From Undibacterium sp. KW1 (GTDB lineage Bacteria; Pseudomonadota; Gammaproteobacteria; Burkholderiales; Burkholderiaceae_D), in NCBI RefSeq assembly GCF_009937955.1, contig NZ_AP018439.1, forward strand, positions 5,518,001 through 5,582,000: a DNA stretch of 64,000 bases. The letters run 5' to 3'. Made by a program: the position numbers and the translations under genes. Below the pieces are notes generated by a model. That model did no database searches and was not told the origin of the DNA. It was given only the letters and a program-made list of their open reading frames with translations. Numbering within the stretch: position 1 is the first letter of the stretch; each line of letters opens with the position of its first letter. Positions 1 through 11,211 of this stretch are shown one piece after another.

Positions 1-560
1 CCGAGGTCAAAACCGGAACGCGTGCCATCCTTATCCATGCTGGTCAGCAAGATTTCACCTGCTCCCAGTTTTGCCATGTGCATGGCCCACTCAACCGCAT
101 CCAGGCCGGTGGCATTGCGGCCACCGTGGGTAAATACCTCCCATTTGCCTGGCCCCACATTCTTGGCATCAATCGCCACGACTATGCATTGCGAGCCATA
201 CTTGTGTGCAGCATCGGCCACCAGTTGCGGGTTGGTCACGGCAGAAGTATTGATACCGACCTTGTCAGCACCGGCATTGAGCAGACGGCGTACATCAGCC
301 ACCGTGCGCACACCACCACCGACAGTGAGCGGGATGAACACTTGCGAAGCCACGGCTTCGATAATTGGCAAGATCAGGTCGCGGCCATCGGAGGATGCCG
401 TGATATCAAGAAAAGTAATTTCATCTGCGCCCTGCCCGTCATAACGGCGGGCGATTTCTACCGGATCACCGGCATCGCGCAGTTCCTGGAAATTAATGCC
501 CTTGACGACACGGCCAGCGGTCACATCCAGACAAGGGATAATACGTTTGGCTAAGCTCAT
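1..560 (-). CDS. hisF: Imidazole glycerol phosphate synthase cyclase subunit HisF (partial, 3' end outside window)
   Basis: HisF forms imidazole glycerol phosphate and AICAR from PRFAR, using ammonia channelled from HisH. Reading the minus strand from 560 gives [20 protein letters not shown], the typical HisF start with the catalytic Asp in the CLDV motif. Further on come the TFLDITAS phosphate-binding loop, GGGVRT and a second catalytic Asp near KDGTR. The frame stays open to base 1, so about 187 residues are visible and the C-terminus is cut off by the window edge. The start codon overlaps the hisA stop (ATGA), as expected for a coupled his operon. Confidence 0.97.
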   Translation of the reverse strand, partial: MSLAKRIIPCLDVTAGRVVKGINFQELRDAGDPVEIARRYDGQGADEITFLDITASSDGRDLILPIIEAVASQVFIPLTVGGGVRTVADVRRLLNAGADKVGINTSAVTNPQLVADAAHKYGSQCIVVAIDAKNVGPGKWEVFTHGGRNATGLDAVEWAMHMAKLGAGEILLTSMDKDGTRSGFDL

Positions 561-1348
561 TCAGTTTCTTCTTCATCGTCGAATTCACCGCTGAGTTCAT
601 CAGCGCGGTCTTGCGCCGACGACAGGTCCAGCGTGCCTTCGTAAATCGAACGGCCACAGATGACGCCTTCTATACCCTCGTCCTGTACAGCGCACAGGGC
701 TTCGACGTCAGCCAGTACATGCACGCCACCAGAGGCGATAACGGGGATGCTGACGGCCTGCGCCAGCTTGACCGTGGCTTCAATATTGACGCCACCCATC
801 ATGCCGTCACGGCCTATGTCGGTATAGACAATGGCTTCGACGCCATAGTCCTCAAATTTCTTGGCGAGATCAATCACCTCATGACCAGATAATTTGCTCC
901 AGCCATCAGTAGCTACCTTGCCATCCTTGGCATCGATGCCAACGATAATCTGGCCAGGAAAAGCGCTGCAGGCATCTGCCAGGAAACCGGGGTTCTTGAC
1001 CGCTGCCGTACCTATGATGATGTAGGACAGGCCATCGTCGAGATAGCGTTCTATGGTATCGAGATCACGGATACCGCCACCGAGCTGTACGGGGATTTCT
1101 TCGGTATCGGTTTCTTCTGCGTAATCGCGTACCGCCTGTATGATGGCTTTGACAGCCGCCTCGTTCTTGGGCTTGCCGGCAAAAGCACCGTTCAAATCCA
1201 CCAGATGCAGACGACGCGCACCCTGGCGTAGCCAATGGCGCGCCATTTCGGCCGGGTCTTCAGAGAATACGGTAGCCTGGTCCATGTCACCTTGTTTAAG
1301 GCGTACGCAGTGGCCATCTTTCAGGTCTATAGCAGGAATGAGCAGCAT
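557..1348 (-). CDS. hisA: 1-(5-phosphoribosyl)-5-[(5-phosphoribosylamino)methylideneamino]imidazole-4-carboxamide isomerase HisA
   Basis: HisA catalyses the Amadori isomerisation of ProFAR to PRFAR in histidine biosynthesis. The 263-residue protein is a (beta/alpha)8 barrel. It opens with [12 protein letters not shown], carrying the N-terminal catalytic Asp, has GGGIRD near the middle and the second-half [11 protein letters not shown] motif with the other catalytic Asp. The acidic tail EFDDEEETE is slightly longer than usual. The stop overlaps the hisF start by 4 bp. A 103-bp gap without a gene separates it from hisH, where I see no clear terminator or promoter. Confidence 0.97.
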   Translation of the reverse strand: MLLIPAIDLKDGHCVRLKQGDMDQATVFSEDPAEMARHWLRQGARRLHLVDLNGAFAGKPKNEAAVKAIIQAVRDYAEETDTEEIPVQLGGGIRDLDTIERYLDDGLSYIIIGTAAVKNPGFLADACSAFPGQIIVGIDAKDGKVATDGWSKLSGHEVIDLAKKFEDYGVEAIVYTDIGRDGMMGGVNIEATVKLAQAVSIPVIASGGVHVLADVEALCAVQDEGIEGVICGRSIYEGTLDLSSAQDRADELSGEFDDEEETE

Positions 1349-1451
1349 GATATGAAAAAAAGTAGGAACGTCAATGTGGCAATAAGAAGAAAAGACAATA
1401 CCAGTTAAAAATCAGTGTAAAAAATTTACCTCAAACACCTGGTTCGCAAGC

Positions 1452-2090
1452 TTACGGTTTCCAGTGTACAAAATTCTTATACAGTTGCAAGCCAGCCGTT
1501 GCGCTCTTTTCAGGGTGGAACTGGGTGGCGAAAATATTGTCGCGCGCTACGGCACAGGCAAACAGGCTGCCGTAATCCGTCATGCCAACTGCGTGTTGCG
1601 CATTTGCGGGCTGGGCATAATAGCTGTGCACAAAATAAAAATAGGCTTCATCAGCAATATCTTGCCATAAAGCATGTGACTGCGATTGCTGTACGCGGTT
1701 CCAGCCCATTTGTGGCACTTTGTAACGCGAGCCATCTGCCTGCAGTTGCCCATCCAGTGCAAAACGCACTACCTTGCCGGGCAAAAGCCCCAGGCCAGGC
1801 GTGTCACCTTCTTCACTGAGATCAAACAGCATTTGTTCGCCAACGCAAACACCAAACAGGGGTTTGTTGCGGGCGGCTTCAAGCAGGGCGTCTTGCAGGC
1901 CTGATTCACGCAGGCAACTCATGCAATCGGGCATGGCGCCCTGACCTGGTAAAACGATACGGTCTGCGCTGCGGATATCGGCAACTTCACCCGAGATCAG
2001 TACGTTGGCCTCTGGGGCAACGGCACGCAGGGCTTGCGCTACCGAGCGCAAATTACCCATGCCGTAATCTACTACTACAATTTTATTCAT
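1452..2090 (-). CDS. hisH: Imidazole glycerol phosphate synthase glutaminase subunit HisH
   Basis: HisH is the class I glutamine amidotransferase that feeds ammonia to HisF. The protein has 212 residues. The start [17 protein letters not shown] is canonical. The catalytic triad is visible: the nucleophile Cys82 in FGVCVGEQ, and His192 and Glu194 in QFHPEKS near the C-terminus. The gene lies between hisB and hisA in the operon. The 49-bp gap to hisB holds only a short untranslated stretch. Length and motifs are normal. Confidence 0.97.
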   Translation of the reverse strand: MNKIVVVDYGMGNLRSVAQALRAVAPEANVLISGEVADIRSADRIVLPGQGAMPDCMSCLRESGLQDALLEAARNKPLFGVCVGEQMLFDLSEEGDTPGLGLLPGKVVRFALDGQLQADGSRYKVPQMGWNRVQQSQSHALWQDIADEAYFYFVHSYYAQPANAQHAVGMTDYGSLFACAVARDNIFATQFHPEKSATAGLQLYKNFVHWKP

Positions 2091-2139
2091 AATGAATCAC
2101 CAGCAAACTGGTATCTCTTGTCTGCGATCTGCATTGCGA

Positions 2140-2742
2140 TCAAAGGCTGCCTTTGGTCGAGGGTATGGTTCCTGCCGCGCGCGCATCGAGCTCGGTTGCC
2201 ATGCGCAGGGCGCGGCCAAAGGCCTTGAATACCGTTTCACATTGATGGTGGGAATTATCGCCGCGCAAGTTGTCGATATGCAAGGTCACCAGTGCATGAT
2301 TGACAAAGCCCTGGAAAAACTCACGGGTCAGATCAACATCAAAATTGCCTATCATGGCGCGGGTAAAGGGAATATGGTATTCCAGGCCTGGGCGGCCAGA
2401 AAAATCGATGACCACGCGCGACAAGGCCTCGTCCAGAGGAACATAGGCGTGACCGTAGCGGCGTATGCCTTTTTTATCACCTATCGCCTTGGCAAATGCC
2501 TGGCCCAGGGTAATACCAACGTCTTCTACCGTGTGATGGGCATCAATATGCAGGTCGCCAACGGCTTCTATGTCCAGATCAATCAAGCCATGACGGGCAA
2601 TCTGATCCAGCATGTGATCCAGAAAAGGGACGCCGGTATTGAGTTTTTGCTGGCCTGTGCCATCAAGATTGATGGCAACACGGATTTGTGTTTCATTGGT
2701 ATTGCGGGTAACCGCCGCAATGCGTTCTATGGGCTTATTCAT
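2140..2742 (-). CDS. hisB: Imidazoleglycerol-phosphate dehydratase HisB (monofunctional)
   Basis: HisB dehydrates imidazole glycerol phosphate to imidazole acetol phosphate. The 200-residue protein is the monofunctional form, without the N-terminal histidinol-phosphatase domain of enteric HisB, so a separate phosphatase must exist elsewhere. The Mn-binding repeats are clear: [13 protein letters not shown] and [11 protein letters not shown] in the first half, and [10 protein letters not shown] and [18 protein letters not shown] in the second. The start overlaps the hisC stop (ATGA). Confidence 0.97.
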   Translation of the reverse strand: MNKPIERIAAVTRNTNETQIRVAINLDGTGQQKLNTGVPFLDHMLDQIARHGLIDLDIEAVGDLHIDAHHTVEDVGITLGQAFAKAIGDKKGIRRYGHAYVPLDEALSRVVIDFSGRPGLEYHIPFTRAMIGNFDVDLTREFFQGFVNHALVTLHIDNLRGDNSHHQCETVFKAFGRALRMATELDARAAGTIPSTKGSL

Positions 2743-3815
2743 TTTGATGATAAAGATGCTGCCAGGGCAGCAAGAAAAAGAGCATTCTCTTCCCGGGTAC
2801 TGACTGTGATACGCAGACAGTCGCCCAGCAGATTATGCATTTTACCTACATTTTTGACTAAAATTTTTTGTTCGCGTAATTTCACAAAGACTTGTTCGGC
2901 ATTCGCAACACGTATCAGCACAAAATTGGCAGCCGAGGGAAAGACTTGCACACCTGACAAGCTTGCCATGGCAGCCATTAATTCAGTACGTTGCTGGCGC
3001 AATTCTGCTGCTTGCGCATCCAGTATTTCTACCCTGCTCAGCACAAATTCTGCCGCTGCCTGCGTCAGTACATTGATGTTGTAAGGCGGGCGCACTTTTT
3101 CAAATTCATGCATCAGGGCATTATTGCCTGCCATATAACCAAGACGTATGCCTGCCAGGCCCAGCTTGGACACGGTACGCATGACGACCAGATTATCAAA
3201 CTCTGCCAGACGTGACATGAAGCTGGTCTGGGCAAAGGGCTGATAGGCTTCATCGACGATGACGATGCCATCCGCGCCAACCGCCTGCAAAATAGCGACC
3301 ATATCGTCAGCATCGTAGAGCGTGCCGGTAGGATTGTTGGGGTAAGCCAGATAAGTAATGGCTGGTTGATGCTCAGCAATAGCCGCCAGCATGGCAGCCT
3401 TGTTCAGCGTGAAATCCGGGTTCAGATCTACGCCTACAAATTCCAGCCCGGCAAACAGGGCGGACATCGCATACATGACAAAGCCCGGCACAGGCGCCAG
3501 CACCTTGGCACCTGGCTTGGCGCAGGCGATGGACACCATGCTGATGAGTTCATCCGAGCCATTGCCCAATACGATGTCATGTCCAGCAGGCACACCGAGT
3601 TTGTCGGCAATCAATTGCTTGAGGCTGGCATAGGCTGGTTGTGGATAACGGTTCAGTGCTACGCCTGCCAGATGCTTGGCCAGTTCCTGCTGCATATCGG
3701 GCGGCAGCAGGTAAGGATTCTCCATTGCATCCAGCTTCACAAAACCGCTGGCGTCCGGCACATGATAGGCAGACAGGCTGGCGATTTCAGGGCGTATCAG
3801 TTTGGTGATGCTCAA
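2739..3815 (-). CDS. hisC: Histidinol-phosphate aminotransferase HisC
   Basis: HisC is a PLP enzyme that transaminates imidazole acetol phosphate with glutamate. The 358 residues show the fold-type I pattern: YPNNPTGT near residue 160, IVDEAY at about 187-191 and the Schiff-base lysine K217 in [15 protein letters not shown]. The best start is TTG at 3815, because GGAG lies 7 bases upstream and the family N-terminus begins there. A 69-bp gap separates it from the methyltransferase gene upstream, so its link to hisD is interrupted, unlike most his operons of this group. Confidence 0.96.
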   Translation of the reverse strand: MSITKLIRPEIASLSAYHVPDASGFVKLDAMENPYLLPPDMQQELAKHLAGVALNRYPQPAYASLKQLIADKLGVPAGHDIVLGNGSDELISMVSIACAKPGAKVLAPVPGFVMYAMSALFAGLEFVGVDLNPDFTLNKAAMLAAIAEHQPAITYLAYPNNPTGTLYDADDMVAILQAVGADGIVIVDEAYQPFAQTSFMSRLAEFDNLVVMRTVSKLGLAGIRLGYMAGNNALMHEFEKVRPPYNINVLTQAAAEFVLSRVEILDAQAAELRQQRTELMAAMASLSGVQVFPSAANFVLIRVANAEQVFVKLREQKILVKNVGKMHNLLGDCLRITVSTREENALFLAALAASLSSK

Positions 3816-3884
3816 TTCTTTACTCCATGTTCAGGCTTGTGTACTGTAACAGTGAAAATCGCTCAGACAATGGCTAGACACAAA

Positions 3885-4661
3885 TCAGGCAGGAAGTACT
3901 TCCGTGTCTATGGAGGCCAGGCGATTTTCTATCATTGCGCAATAGTCGGGATTTAATTCAAATCCGACAAAATCACGCCCGCAACGTTTGGCAGCTACGG
4001 CAGTGGTGCCGCTGCCCATGAAGGGATCGAGTACCACGCCGCCGGGTGGGCAGGAAGCCTTGATCATGCGCTCGATGATTTCGAGCGGTTTTTGGGTAGG
4101 ATGTTCTTCGCGTTCGGCATGTTCTCTATGCAGGCGCGAGACACTCCAGACATCCTTGGGATTGAATCCCAGTTCCAGCCACTTCGCACCCTCAAAAATC
4201 TTGCGGCTGCGGGCTTTCTTGGTGGCTGCATCATACGGGATGCGTATTGCATCCAGGTCAAAATAATAATCTTTGGCTTTGACGAAAAAGCCTATGGTGT
4301 CATGCACCGATGAATACTTCCGTACGGTACCACCCATAGAGGGCACGCGCCTGTCCCAGATGATTTCATTCATCATGCTCATGCGTTGCTTGAGCATCAC
4401 AAAGACTTCAGGCGAATAACGCCAGGTCAGGAAGATATACAGACTGCCATTGGCTTTCAGCTTGGGCAGGGCCAGATCTATCCACTGCGCCATCCATTCC
4501 AGGTAGGCAGCCGACTCCATCTTGTCGGACTCATTGCCATAATCCTTGCCCAGACCATACGGTGGGTCGGCCAGCAATAAGTCTACGCTGGCATCTGGCA
4601 GCCGCGCCAGGCCTTGCAGCGCATCTTCACAAAAAACCTGGTTACGCCATTCGGCCATCAT
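3885..4661 (-). CDS. DNA adenine/cytosine-N4 methyltransferase, beta-class, YhdJ-like
   Basis: A SAM-dependent DNA amino-methyltransferase. The catalytic motif ADPPYGLG comes early (about residue 32 from the chosen start) and the SAM-binding DPFMGSGTT motif late (about residue 218), which is the beta-class order with the target-recognition region between. The HPTQKP motif before the SAM site is typical. DPPY indicates exocyclic amino methylation (N6-A or N4-C). The best-known relative is E. coli YhdJ, which methylates ATGCAT; this specificity is not shown here. No restriction gene lies nearby, so it looks like an orphan. The frame opens at 4751, but MMAEW at 4661 fits the family start and avoids overlap with hisD. 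The Shine-Dalgarno at 4661 is weak, so the start is uncertain. Confidence 0.85.
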   Translation of the reverse strand: MMAEWRNQVFCEDALQGLARLPDASVDLLLADPPYGLGKDYGNESDKMESAAYLEWMAQWIDLALPKLKANGSLYIFLTWRYSPEVFVMLKQRMSMMNEIIWDRRVPSMGGTVRKYSSVHDTIGFFVKAKDYYFDLDAIRIPYDAATKKARSRKIFEGAKWLELGFNPKDVWSVSRLHREHAEREEHPTQKPLEIIERMIKASCPPGGVVLDPFMGSGTTAVAAKRCGRDFVGFELNPDYCAMIENRLASIDTEVLPA

Positions 4662-4695
4662 ATGCAGGTATTCATAGCAGACAGCAATTTTACTT

Positions 4696-6012
4696 TCATG
4701 ACTTGAGCCGCAATTCTGCACTACGCGCGTGGGCTTGCAAGCCTTCGCCATACGCCAGTTCAGCGGCTACTTTACCGAGGGTTTGCGCGCCCTGCTCACT
4801 GACAAAAATCATCGATGAACGCTTTTGGAAATCGTAGACACCCAGCGGCGAAGAAAAACGTGCCGTGCGTGAAGTCGGCAAGACATGGTTGGGGCCAGCA
4901 CAATAATCACCGAGGGATTCAGATGAATAGCGACCGAGGAACATAGCACCGGCATGACGTATCTTGTCTGCCCATTGCTGAGGATTTTCTGCAGAAATTT
5001 CCAGATGTTCAGCGGCGATGCTGTTGGCAATTTCGCAGGCTTCATCCATATCGCGCACCTTGATCAGTGCACCGCGATTGGCCAGTGAAGTGCGTATCAC
5101 TTCATGTCTGGGCATGTCAGGCAACAGCTTGATGATGCTGGCTTGTACGGCTTCTATATAGGCTTCATCCGGGCACAATAAAATCGATTGCGCCAGCTCA
5201 TCATGTTCAGCCTGCGAGAACAAATCCATCGCGACCCAGTCAGGATCAGTCGTGCCATCGCACAACACCAGAATCTCGGACGGACCGGCAATCATGTCTA
5301 TGCCAACCACGCCAAACACGCGGCGCTTGGCGGCAGCCACATAGGCATTGCCGGGGCCTACGATTTTATCAACGGGCGGTATCGTTGCCGTACCATAGGC
5401 CAGGGCACCGACCGCCTGCGCGCCACCTATCGTAAACACGCGGTCAACACCAGCGATTGCTGCAGCCGCCAATACCAGGGGATTTTTTACGCCGTCTGGT
5501 GTAGGTACCACCATGATGATTTCTTTGACGCCCGCCACCTTGGCCGGTATCGCATTCATCAATACCGACGATGGGTAAGCTGCCTTGCCACCGGGTACAT
5601 AAATACCAACGCGGTCCAGCGGCGTGACTTTTTGCCCTAGTACGGTGCCATCTGCCTCGGTATAGCTAAAGCCAGCCGAACCACATTCGGTCTTTTGCAC
5701 TTCATGATAGGCGCGTACGCGTGCTGCTGCCGTTTCCAGCGCAGTGCGGCGCTCAATATTCAATGACGCCAGTGCGGCCTGCATTTCTTCCTGCGTCAAC
5801 TCCAGCGCCGCAACGCTGCTGGCATTGAGGCGGTCAAAACGATTGGTCGCTTCCAGCACGGCGGTGTCACCACTGGTTTTGACGCTGGCCAAAATCTGCG
5901 CAGCGGCGCGGTCTATCGCTTCATCTTCACTCGCTTCAAAAGCCAGTAGTGAAGTCAGTTTCCTGGAAAAATCTGCATCGGTCGTATCAAGCCGGGTAAT
6001 CAGGGATGCCAT
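4696..6012 (-). CDS. hisD: Histidinol dehydrogenase HisD
   Basis: HisD oxidises histidinol to histidine in two NAD-dependent steps. The 438-residue protein contains the family signatures: [38 protein letters not shown], the active-site SQAEHDE with Glu and His, and [10 protein letters not shown] near the C-terminus. It starts at ATG 6012, 17 bp after hisG. Downstream the expected partner hisC is displaced by a methyltransferase gene. The protein looks intact. Confidence 0.97.
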   Translation of the reverse strand: MASLITRLDTTDADFSRKLTSLLAFEASEDEAIDRAAAQILASVKTSGDTAVLEATNRFDRLNASSVAALELTQEEMQAALASLNIERRTALETAAARVRAYHEVQKTECGSAGFSYTEADGTVLGQKVTPLDRVGIYVPGGKAAYPSSVLMNAIPAKVAGVKEIIMVVPTPDGVKNPLVLAAAAIAGVDRVFTIGGAQAVGALAYGTATIPPVDKIVGPGNAYVAAAKRRVFGVVGIDMIAGPSEILVLCDGTTDPDWVAMDLFSQAEHDELAQSILLCPDEAYIEAVQASIIKLLPDMPRHEVIRTSLANRGALIKVRDMDEACEIANSIAAEHLEISAENPQQWADKIRHAGAMFLGRYSSESLGDYCAGPNHVLPTSRTARFSSPLGVYDFQKRSSMIFVSEQGAQTLGKVAAELAYGEGLQAHARSAELRLKS

Positions 6013-6029
6013 GCTGTTCTCTTGGTCAA

Positions 6030-6706
6030 TTATGCATTTGCCTTGGAGGCACGATCAAATGCTTCCAATATGGGTTGCAGACGTTCACGTTTCAATTTCA
6101 ATGCTGCCTGGTTAACCACAAGGCGCGAAGAAATTTCCATGATGTGCTCCACTTCCACCAGATTATTCGCACGCAGGGTGCTACCGGTACTGACCAGATC
6201 GACAATCGCATCTGACAAACCAACCAGTGGCGCCAGCTCCATCGAGCCATACAGCTTGATCAGATCGACGTGTACACCTTTGCTGGCAAAATGCTGGCGC
6301 GCTGTTTCGGTATACTTGGTGGCAACGCGCAGGCGTGCGCCCTGGCGCACGGCGTTTTCATAATCAAAACCCACGGACACCGCGACTGACATGCGGCATT
6401 TGGCAATGTTCAGATCGATAGGCTGGTACAGGCCAGCACCACCATGTTCATGCAAGACATCCTTGCCCGCCACACCAAAATCGGCTGCACCATATTGCAC
6501 ATAAGTGGGTACGTCAGATGCACGGACAATAATGACGCGCACATCAGGGTCATTGGTCGCCAAAATCAGCTTGCGCGATTTTTCTGGATCTTCGGTTACA
6601 CGTATGCCTGCGGCTTCCAGCAAAGGCAGGGTTTCTTCAAAGATGCGGCCTTTGGACAAGGCCAGTGTCAGTTGCGAGGTGACAGAAGTGCGTGTAGGAG
6701 CAGACA

Positions 6707-6707
<1 letters not shown>
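6030..6707 (-). CDS. hisG: ATP phosphoribosyltransferase catalytic subunit HisG (short form)
   Basis: HisG joins ATP and PRPP in the first committed step of histidine biosynthesis. At 225 residues it is the short form, which lacks the C-terminal allosteric domain and needs HisZ as regulatory subunit. No hisZ lies in this window. Recognisable segments are [19 protein letters not shown], the [13 protein letters not shown] loop and the PRPP-binding [18 protein letters not shown]. The start overlaps the murA stop by one base (TAATG), suggesting translational coupling to murA. Confidence 0.97.
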
Positions 6708-8193
<1,486 letters not shown>

Positions 8194-8266
8194 GGCTAAC
8201 TCTCTTGATCAAAATGGTGAAGCAATTGTTGTACTGCGTATTGTTTTTTACTTGATGCTGACTTAC

Positions 8267-9031
8267 TCAGTGCCTTAACTTGTATCCACGTTTCAACATC
8301 TGGATGGCAATCGTAGCCAACAATAACGAGAACACGGTCACGATCATCAGGCTATGCAGGGGATCAACATCGGACTTGCCAAAGAAACCAAAGCGAAAGC
8401 CATCTATCATGTAGAAAAACGGATTGAAACGCGAAATACTTTGCCAGATGCCAGGCAGTGAATGGATGGAATAAAACACGCCTGACAGGAAAGTCGCAGG
8501 CATGATCAAAAAGTTTTGAAAAGCGGCGAGCTGGTCAAATTTCTCTGCCCAGATACCGGCAATCAAACCCATGGTACCCAGCATGGCAGCACCGAGGAAA
8601 GCAAAAATCGCTATCCACCAAGGCGCAACGAAATGCAGATCAGCAAACCAGGCCGTGACGATGAAGACACCCGCACCGACGGCAACACCACGCAAAATCG
8701 CTGCCAATACATAGGCACTGAAAATTTCCCAGTGTGACAGCGGGGGCAAAAGGATGAAGACCAGGTTACCTGTAATCTTGGATTGGATCAGTGAAGAAGA
8801 TGAATTCGCAAACGCATTTTGCAAGACACTCATCATGACCAGGCCAGGCACCAGGAAGGCCGTGTATTTGACGCCAGGATAAACCTGTACATGCTCTTCC
8901 AGCACATGGCCGAAAATCAGCAAGTACAGAATGGCTGTCATGATGGGTGCAGTGATGGTTTGCGTTGCCACTTTCCAGAAGCGCAAAACTTCTTTGTAGA
9001 ACAGGGTATTAAAACCGGTCAAGCTACTCAT
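8267..9031 (-). CDS. ABC-2 type transporter permease, YadH-like
   Basis: The membrane half of an ABC exporter, 254 residues with about six hydrophobic segments. The LPGIWQSISRFNPFFYMIDGFRFGFFG stretch near the C-terminus is the ABC-2 permease signature seen in YadH/NodJ-type proteins. Its start overlaps the ATPase stop by 4 bp (ATGA), so the two are made together. The substrate is unknown. Its place between the Mla genes and murA suggests an envelope role, which is inference. Confidence 0.93.
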   Translation of the reverse strand: MSSLTGFNTLFYKEVLRFWKVATQTITAPIMTAILYLLIFGHVLEEHVQVYPGVKYTAFLVPGLVMMSVLQNAFANSSSSLIQSKITGNLVFILLPPLSHWEIFSAYVLAAILRGVAVGAGVFIVTAWFADLHFVAPWWIAIFAFLGAAMLGTMGLIAGIWAEKFDQLAAFQNFLIMPATFLSGVFYSIHSLPGIWQSISRFNPFFYMIDGFRFGFFGKSDVDPLHSLMIVTVFSLLLATIAIQMLKRGYKLRH

Positions 9032-9948
9032 TTGCTGCCCTCCATAATTTGCAGGAAGACATCTTCCAGATCAGCTTGCAATAAATGCATATCTTCGATG
9101 ACGCAACCGTCTGCGCGGAAGGCGGCCAGCATGCCCTCGACCTGGTTATAGTCTGTCACACGCAGTGCGAACTGGCGCGGGTCTGCCTGGATTTCATGGC
9201 TGATGACTTTATCGCGCAAGCTGGCAGGCAAAGTCACTACACCACCGGCTGCCAGCGTAATACGCAATTGTGAACCCGAGATGCGCTTGATCAGGTTGGC
9301 AGTGCTATCCAGGGCCACCACCTTGCCCAGCTTCAGCATGGCGATGCGATTACAGAGTGCCTGGGCTTCTTCGAGGTAATGTGTGGTCAAAACCACAGTA
9401 TGACCTTCACGATTCAGGCGGGCGATAAATTGCCACAAGGTCTGGCGCAATTCCACATCAACACCGGCAGTCGGTTCATCGAGAACGATAACGGGTGGTT
9501 TATGCACGAGTGCTTGCGCGACCAGCACCCGGCGTTTCATGCCACCGGACAGGGCGCGCATATTGACGTCGGCCTTATTGGTCAGGTCGAGGTTTTCCAT
9601 GACCTCGTCTATCCACTTGTCATTATTCTTCAGGCCGAAATAGCCAGACTGCATGCGAAGGGTTTCACGCACGGTGAAGAAAGGGTCGAATACCAGCTCT
9701 TGCGGCACCACGCCCAGCTTTTTGCGGGCATTGCGGTAGTCCGTGACCACATCATGACCTTGTACGGTGATATTACCGGCGTCAGCGCGGTTCAGGCCTG
9801 CCAGTATGGAAATCAAAGTAGTCTTGCCAGCACCATTTGGCCCCAGCAAACCGAAAAACTCACCCTCTTCTATCGTGAGTGACACGCCGCCCAGCGCCTG
9901 TAGCGACTGGTAGCGTTTTTGTATGTTGCTAATTTGTATGGCTGCCAT
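9028..9948 (-). CDS. ABC transporter ATP-binding protein, YadG-like
   Basis: The nucleotide-binding half of the exporter encoded with the YadH-like permease. Walker A is GPNGAGKTT, the ABC signature LSGGMKRRV, Walker B VIVLDEPTAGVD, followed by the H-loop TTHYLEEA. A C-terminal extension of about 80 residues is typical of this subfamily. The frame could begin at GTG 9963, but ATG 9948 (MAAIQISNIQKRY) matches the family start; neither has a strong Shine-Dalgarno. About 306 residues. Confidence 0.93.
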   Translation of the reverse strand: MAAIQISNIQKRYQSLQALGGVSLTIEEGEFFGLLGPNGAGKTTLISILAGLNRADAGNITVQGHDVVTDYRNARKKLGVVPQELVFDPFFTVRETLRMQSGYFGLKNNDKWIDEVMENLDLTNKADVNMRALSGGMKRRVLVAQALVHKPPVIVLDEPTAGVDVELRQTLWQFIARLNREGHTVVLTTHYLEEAQALCNRIAMLKLGKVVALDSTANLIKRISGSQLRITLAAGGVVTLPASLRDKVISHEIQADPRQFALRVTDYNQVEGMLAAFRADGCVIEDMHLLQADLEDVFLQIMEGSK

Positions 9949-9986
9949 CTGGCGTGTTTGCACAAAGTGCTCATCAGGGAATTAAG

Positions 9987-10098
9987 AACCGGAAAACCCG
10001 GTTTCTGGCCACTTAAGTGGCGAAACCTTTGATTATAGGGGATTTTCGGGATTTGATCTGAAATGGCATGCCGGTATTCCTGGCATGCATGCCTTTCA
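9987..10098. repeat. Cluster of three inverted repeats between mlaB and the ABC exporter
   Basis: Three hairpin-forming repeats lie in the 171-bp gap: AACCGG-N5-CCGGTT (9987-10003), the perfect palindrome GCCACTTAAGTGGC (10008-10021), and TGAAATGGCATGC (10059-10071) with GCATGCCTTTCA (10087-10098), which pair with one bulge. The last sits 22 bases beyond the mlaB stop. None has a U-run after it on the minus strand, so classic termination is doubtful. mRNA 3'-end stabilisation or processing is possible. Confidence 0.6.
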
Positions 10099-10119
10099 GG
10101 AAATAGATTCAGGATGCGA

Positions 10120-10395
10120 TCAATGTCGCTCTGAAGGATGAAGCTGGAATTGCTCGTTGAGGCCGTACAGGGTGAGCAAGCTCAGCAGGTTGGCAGAGTA
10201 CCCACTGAATTGCAATTGCATGCCACGCTCTATAGCCTGGCGTTGCCAGGCTATCATGACAGCGACTGCGCTGGAATCGATTTTAGTCATTGCCGACAAA
10301 TCGAATTCCGACTGACCTGCAGCTATGGCAGACAAGCCAGCAGCAGCAACTGCACTGGCATTATCATGGCTAAGCTCACCTGTTACTGTATACAC
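10120..10395 (-). CDS. mlaB: Mla system STAS-domain protein MlaB
   Basis: MlaB is the small cytoplasmic STAS-domain subunit that binds MlaF and supports assembly of the MlaFEDB transporter. This 91-residue protein has the STAS core and the conserved loop MTKIDSSAVAVMIAW, where the Ser/Thr site lies. The start is GTG 10395: an in-frame TAA lies just upstream, no ATG is available, and GGGA precedes it by about 8 bases. It is the last gene of the mla operon, 27 bp after mlaC. Confidence 0.9.
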   Translation of the reverse strand: MYTVTGELSHDNASAVAAAGLSAIAAGQSEFDLSAMTKIDSSAVAVMIAWQRQAIERGMQLQFSGYSANLLSLLTLYGLNEQFQLHPSERH

Positions 10396-10422
10396 AATAC
10401 GTTCCCGGACTTATTTTACATT

Positions 10423-11076
10423 TTATTTTGCTGCACTCTTTGCTGCACTGGAGGCAGCCAGTTTTTTATTCTTTTCAGCCAAAGTCTGGATCAAGCCATC
10501 AATGCCGGATTTGCTGATTTCAGCAGAGAAGCTGCCTTTATAGGTTTCCACCAACCAGGCACCGAGTACATTGATATCAAAAATCTTCCAACCAGCTGGC
10601 AATTTTTCGAGGCGATAGTTCAAGACGATTGGTTCACCACGTGACTGTATCACCTGGGAACGTACCTCAACTTCTGTATCCGTTGGATCAGCACGCATAG
10701 GCTTGAATTCAACACGCTGGTCCTTGATCTGTGAAATCGCACCAGAATAGGTGAATACCAGCAAAGTGCGGAATTCATTCGTTAATTGTTTTTGCTGAGC
10801 TGGTGTCGCTTCTTTCCAGCTTTTACCAGCAGCCAGGGATGTCATGCGTGGGAAGTCTATATATGGCAGGATTTTGTTTTCCACCATGTCATATACTTTC
10901 TTTTGATTCCCTGCCTGGATATCCTTGTCACTTTTTGCCAGATCCAGTATTTCCTGGCTCAGGCGTTTGATCAGCACGTCCGGTGCTTCCTGCGCCTGTG
11001 CCGCACCACTGGCCAGACCTGTAATAAGCAGGCTGGCGAATATCAAGTTAAAAAATTTCGTCAGAGTTCGTTTCAT
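10423..11076 (-). CDS. mlaC: Periplasmic phospholipid-binding protein MlaC
   Basis: MlaC shuttles phospholipids between the outer-membrane MlaA and the inner-membrane MlaFEDB complex. The start at ATG 11076 gives MKRTLTKFFNLIFASLLITG, a clear Sec signal peptide ending near AAQAQEA, and has an AGGAAC ribosome site; an in-frame start further up at 11118 would spoil the signal. About 217 residues. The core YIDFPRMTSLAAGKSWKEAT and TYSGAISQ segments are typical. The C-terminus ends in an Ala/Ser/Lys-rich tail. Confidence 0.95.
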   Translation of the reverse strand: MKRTLTKFFNLIFASLLITGLASGAAQAQEAPDVLIKRLSQEILDLAKSDKDIQAGNQKKVYDMVENKILPYIDFPRMTSLAAGKSWKEATPAQQKQLTNEFRTLLVFTYSGAISQIKDQRVEFKPMRADPTDTEVEVRSQVIQSRGEPIVLNYRLEKLPAGWKIFDINVLGAWLVETYKGSFSAEISKSGIDGLIQTLAEKNKKLAASSAAKSAAK

Positions 11077-11211
11077 TTTATTGTTCCTGTTCCTGATTTT
11101 GCGGTAAATACCGCACATGAGCAGTTAACTTGTCAGCAGCCTCAGCGGTTGACCAAGCTCACCACACCTTCACCAATTCTTACATTTGCAGACTATGATT
11201 TTTAGATAAAA

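Noticed and set aside
2092..3084. A 330-codon plus-strand frame across hisB and hisC.
   Set aside because: It spans two well-supported genes on the other strand and has no domain.
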